A stretch of DNA of 64,000 nt from Arthrobacter humicola. GTDB taxonomy: Bacteria > Actinomycetota > Actinomycetes > Actinomycetales > Micrococcaceae. Made by a program: the position numbers and the translations under genes. How positions within the stretch are numbered: the first letter of the stretch is position 1; every line of letters starts with the position of its first letter. Under the pieces are notes generated by a model. That model was not told the DNA's origin. It saw nothing but the letters and a program-made list of their open reading frames with translations, and ran no database searches. This document shows positions 63,664-64,000 of this stretch, one piece after another. Location: the NCBI RefSeq assembly GCF_022803015.1, contig NZ_JAFKON010000004.1:124001-188000 (forward strand), written 5' to 3'.

Positions 63664-64000
63664 CTACTCCCCCAGCACTTCCAGGGCCTCGAGCCATTCG
63701 AGTTCAAGGGCTTCGCGTTCCCCGGCCAGTTCCTGGAGTTTCGCGTTGAGTCCGGCGAGCTGGTCGAACTTGCTCGCGTCCCCGGCCCCGGCGGTCATCT
63801 GGGCGTGGATCTTGTCTTCCTGCTGCTTGAGTTTGCCGAGCTGGCGGTCGATCCGGTTCTTGGCCTTGCGGGCGTCGCGCTTTTCGGCCTCAGACGGGCC
63901 GCTGGCGACGGGAGCGGATCCCCCGCCGGCGGAGGTGACGGGGTTGCCGCCGCCGGTGATCGTGGAGCCTGCCAGGGCCCCTTCCCGCAGTTCGAGGTAC
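63664..64000 (-). CDS. ABC-F family ATPase, C-terminal end (5' part outside window)
   Basis: The frame is open from 63999 to TAG at 63664-63666; 111 residues are visible. It contains a Gly/Ser-rich linker, then a basic-start coiled coil (SEAEKRDARKAKNRIDRQLG, KLKQQEDKIHAQM) and a closing helix rich in Leu/Glu (LEWLEALEVLGE). This is the C-terminal coiled-coil domain of ABC-F proteins (Uup/EttA-like), which act on ribosomes or DNA. The identity rests on this tail and its usual place near glmU in Micrococcales; the ATPase domains are not in view. Confidence 0.8.
   Translation of the reverse strand, partial: YLELREGALAGSTITGGGNPVTSAGGGSAPVASGPSEAEKRDARKAKNRIDRQLGKLKQQEDKIHAQMTAGAGDASKFDQLAGLNAKLQELAGEREALELEWLEALEVLGE

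Noticed and set aside
63018..63749. Long plus-strand reading frame (243 codons) and several minus-strand frames across the palindrome array
   Set aside because: All frames on both strands stay open because of the repeat itself, the peptides are reflections of the palindrome, no ribosome-binding site is present, and the plus frame runs antisense into the ABC-F gene.

Overview
The window is chromosomal DNA from a high-GC actinobacterium, most likely a Micrococcaceae member of the Arthrobacter/Pseudarthrobacter type. Supporting this are the GC-rich codon use, frequent GTG/TTG starts, the blocks lpdA-punA-pmmB and prs-glmU-tRNA-Gln, a DUF222/HNH gene, an SCO4848-type membrane protein, and a GlnR/NnaR-type nitrate assimilation system. 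Species cannot be assigned from the sequence alone.

Layout. 1-6 kb: the 3' part of an MMPL exporter, a frameshifted DUF222-HNH gene, and a three-gene operon for a b6-type diheme cytochrome b with an unusual partner subunit and a 55-residue membrane peptide. 6-9.6 kb: Maf, a biotin-dependent carboxylase alpha chain and a glutamine amidotransferase. 9.6-16.6 kb: an MHS-family symporter diverging from narK, the nasC-type nitrate reductase and its FAD/[2Fe-2S] electron-transfer subunit. 16.6-22.5 kb: small membrane, secreted and hypothetical proteins, a flavodoxin-domain protein and an aldehyde dehydrogenase. 22.5-27.3 kb: lpdA-type quinone reductase, purine nucleoside phosphorylase, an Rrf2 regulator and a phosphohexomutase. 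27.3-34 kb: nirD diverging from nirB-cobA-nnaR, then a NirB-like flavoprotein. 34-46 kb: deoC, mfd, several small membrane proteins, UDP-glucose dehydrogenase and sufS-sufU. 47-58.4 kb: four consecutive large STAND/LuxR (LAL) regulators on the minus strand. 58.6-64 kb: pth, rplY, prs, glmU, tRNA-Gln, a non-coding palindrome array, and the end of an ABC-F gene.

How it works together. NarK imports nitrate, NasC with its flavoprotein reduces it to nitrite, and NirBD reduces nitrite to ammonium. CobA supplies the siroheme precursor and the HemD-winged-helix protein (NnaR-like) is the probable co-regulator. Four promoters (narK, nirD, nirB and the NirB-like flavoprotein) share one layout: 5-nt half-sites repeating every 11 bp, the last of them GAAA-type and exactly 10 nt upstream of a TANNNT -10 element. 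This is what GlnR control would look like.

The two most unusual regions are the non-coding block at 63071-63647, with fourteen copies of a CATG-centred palindrome (consensus GGGACATGTCCC) at alternating 29/32-bp spacing, and the four-gene LAL regulator array, which has no recognisable target operon next to it.
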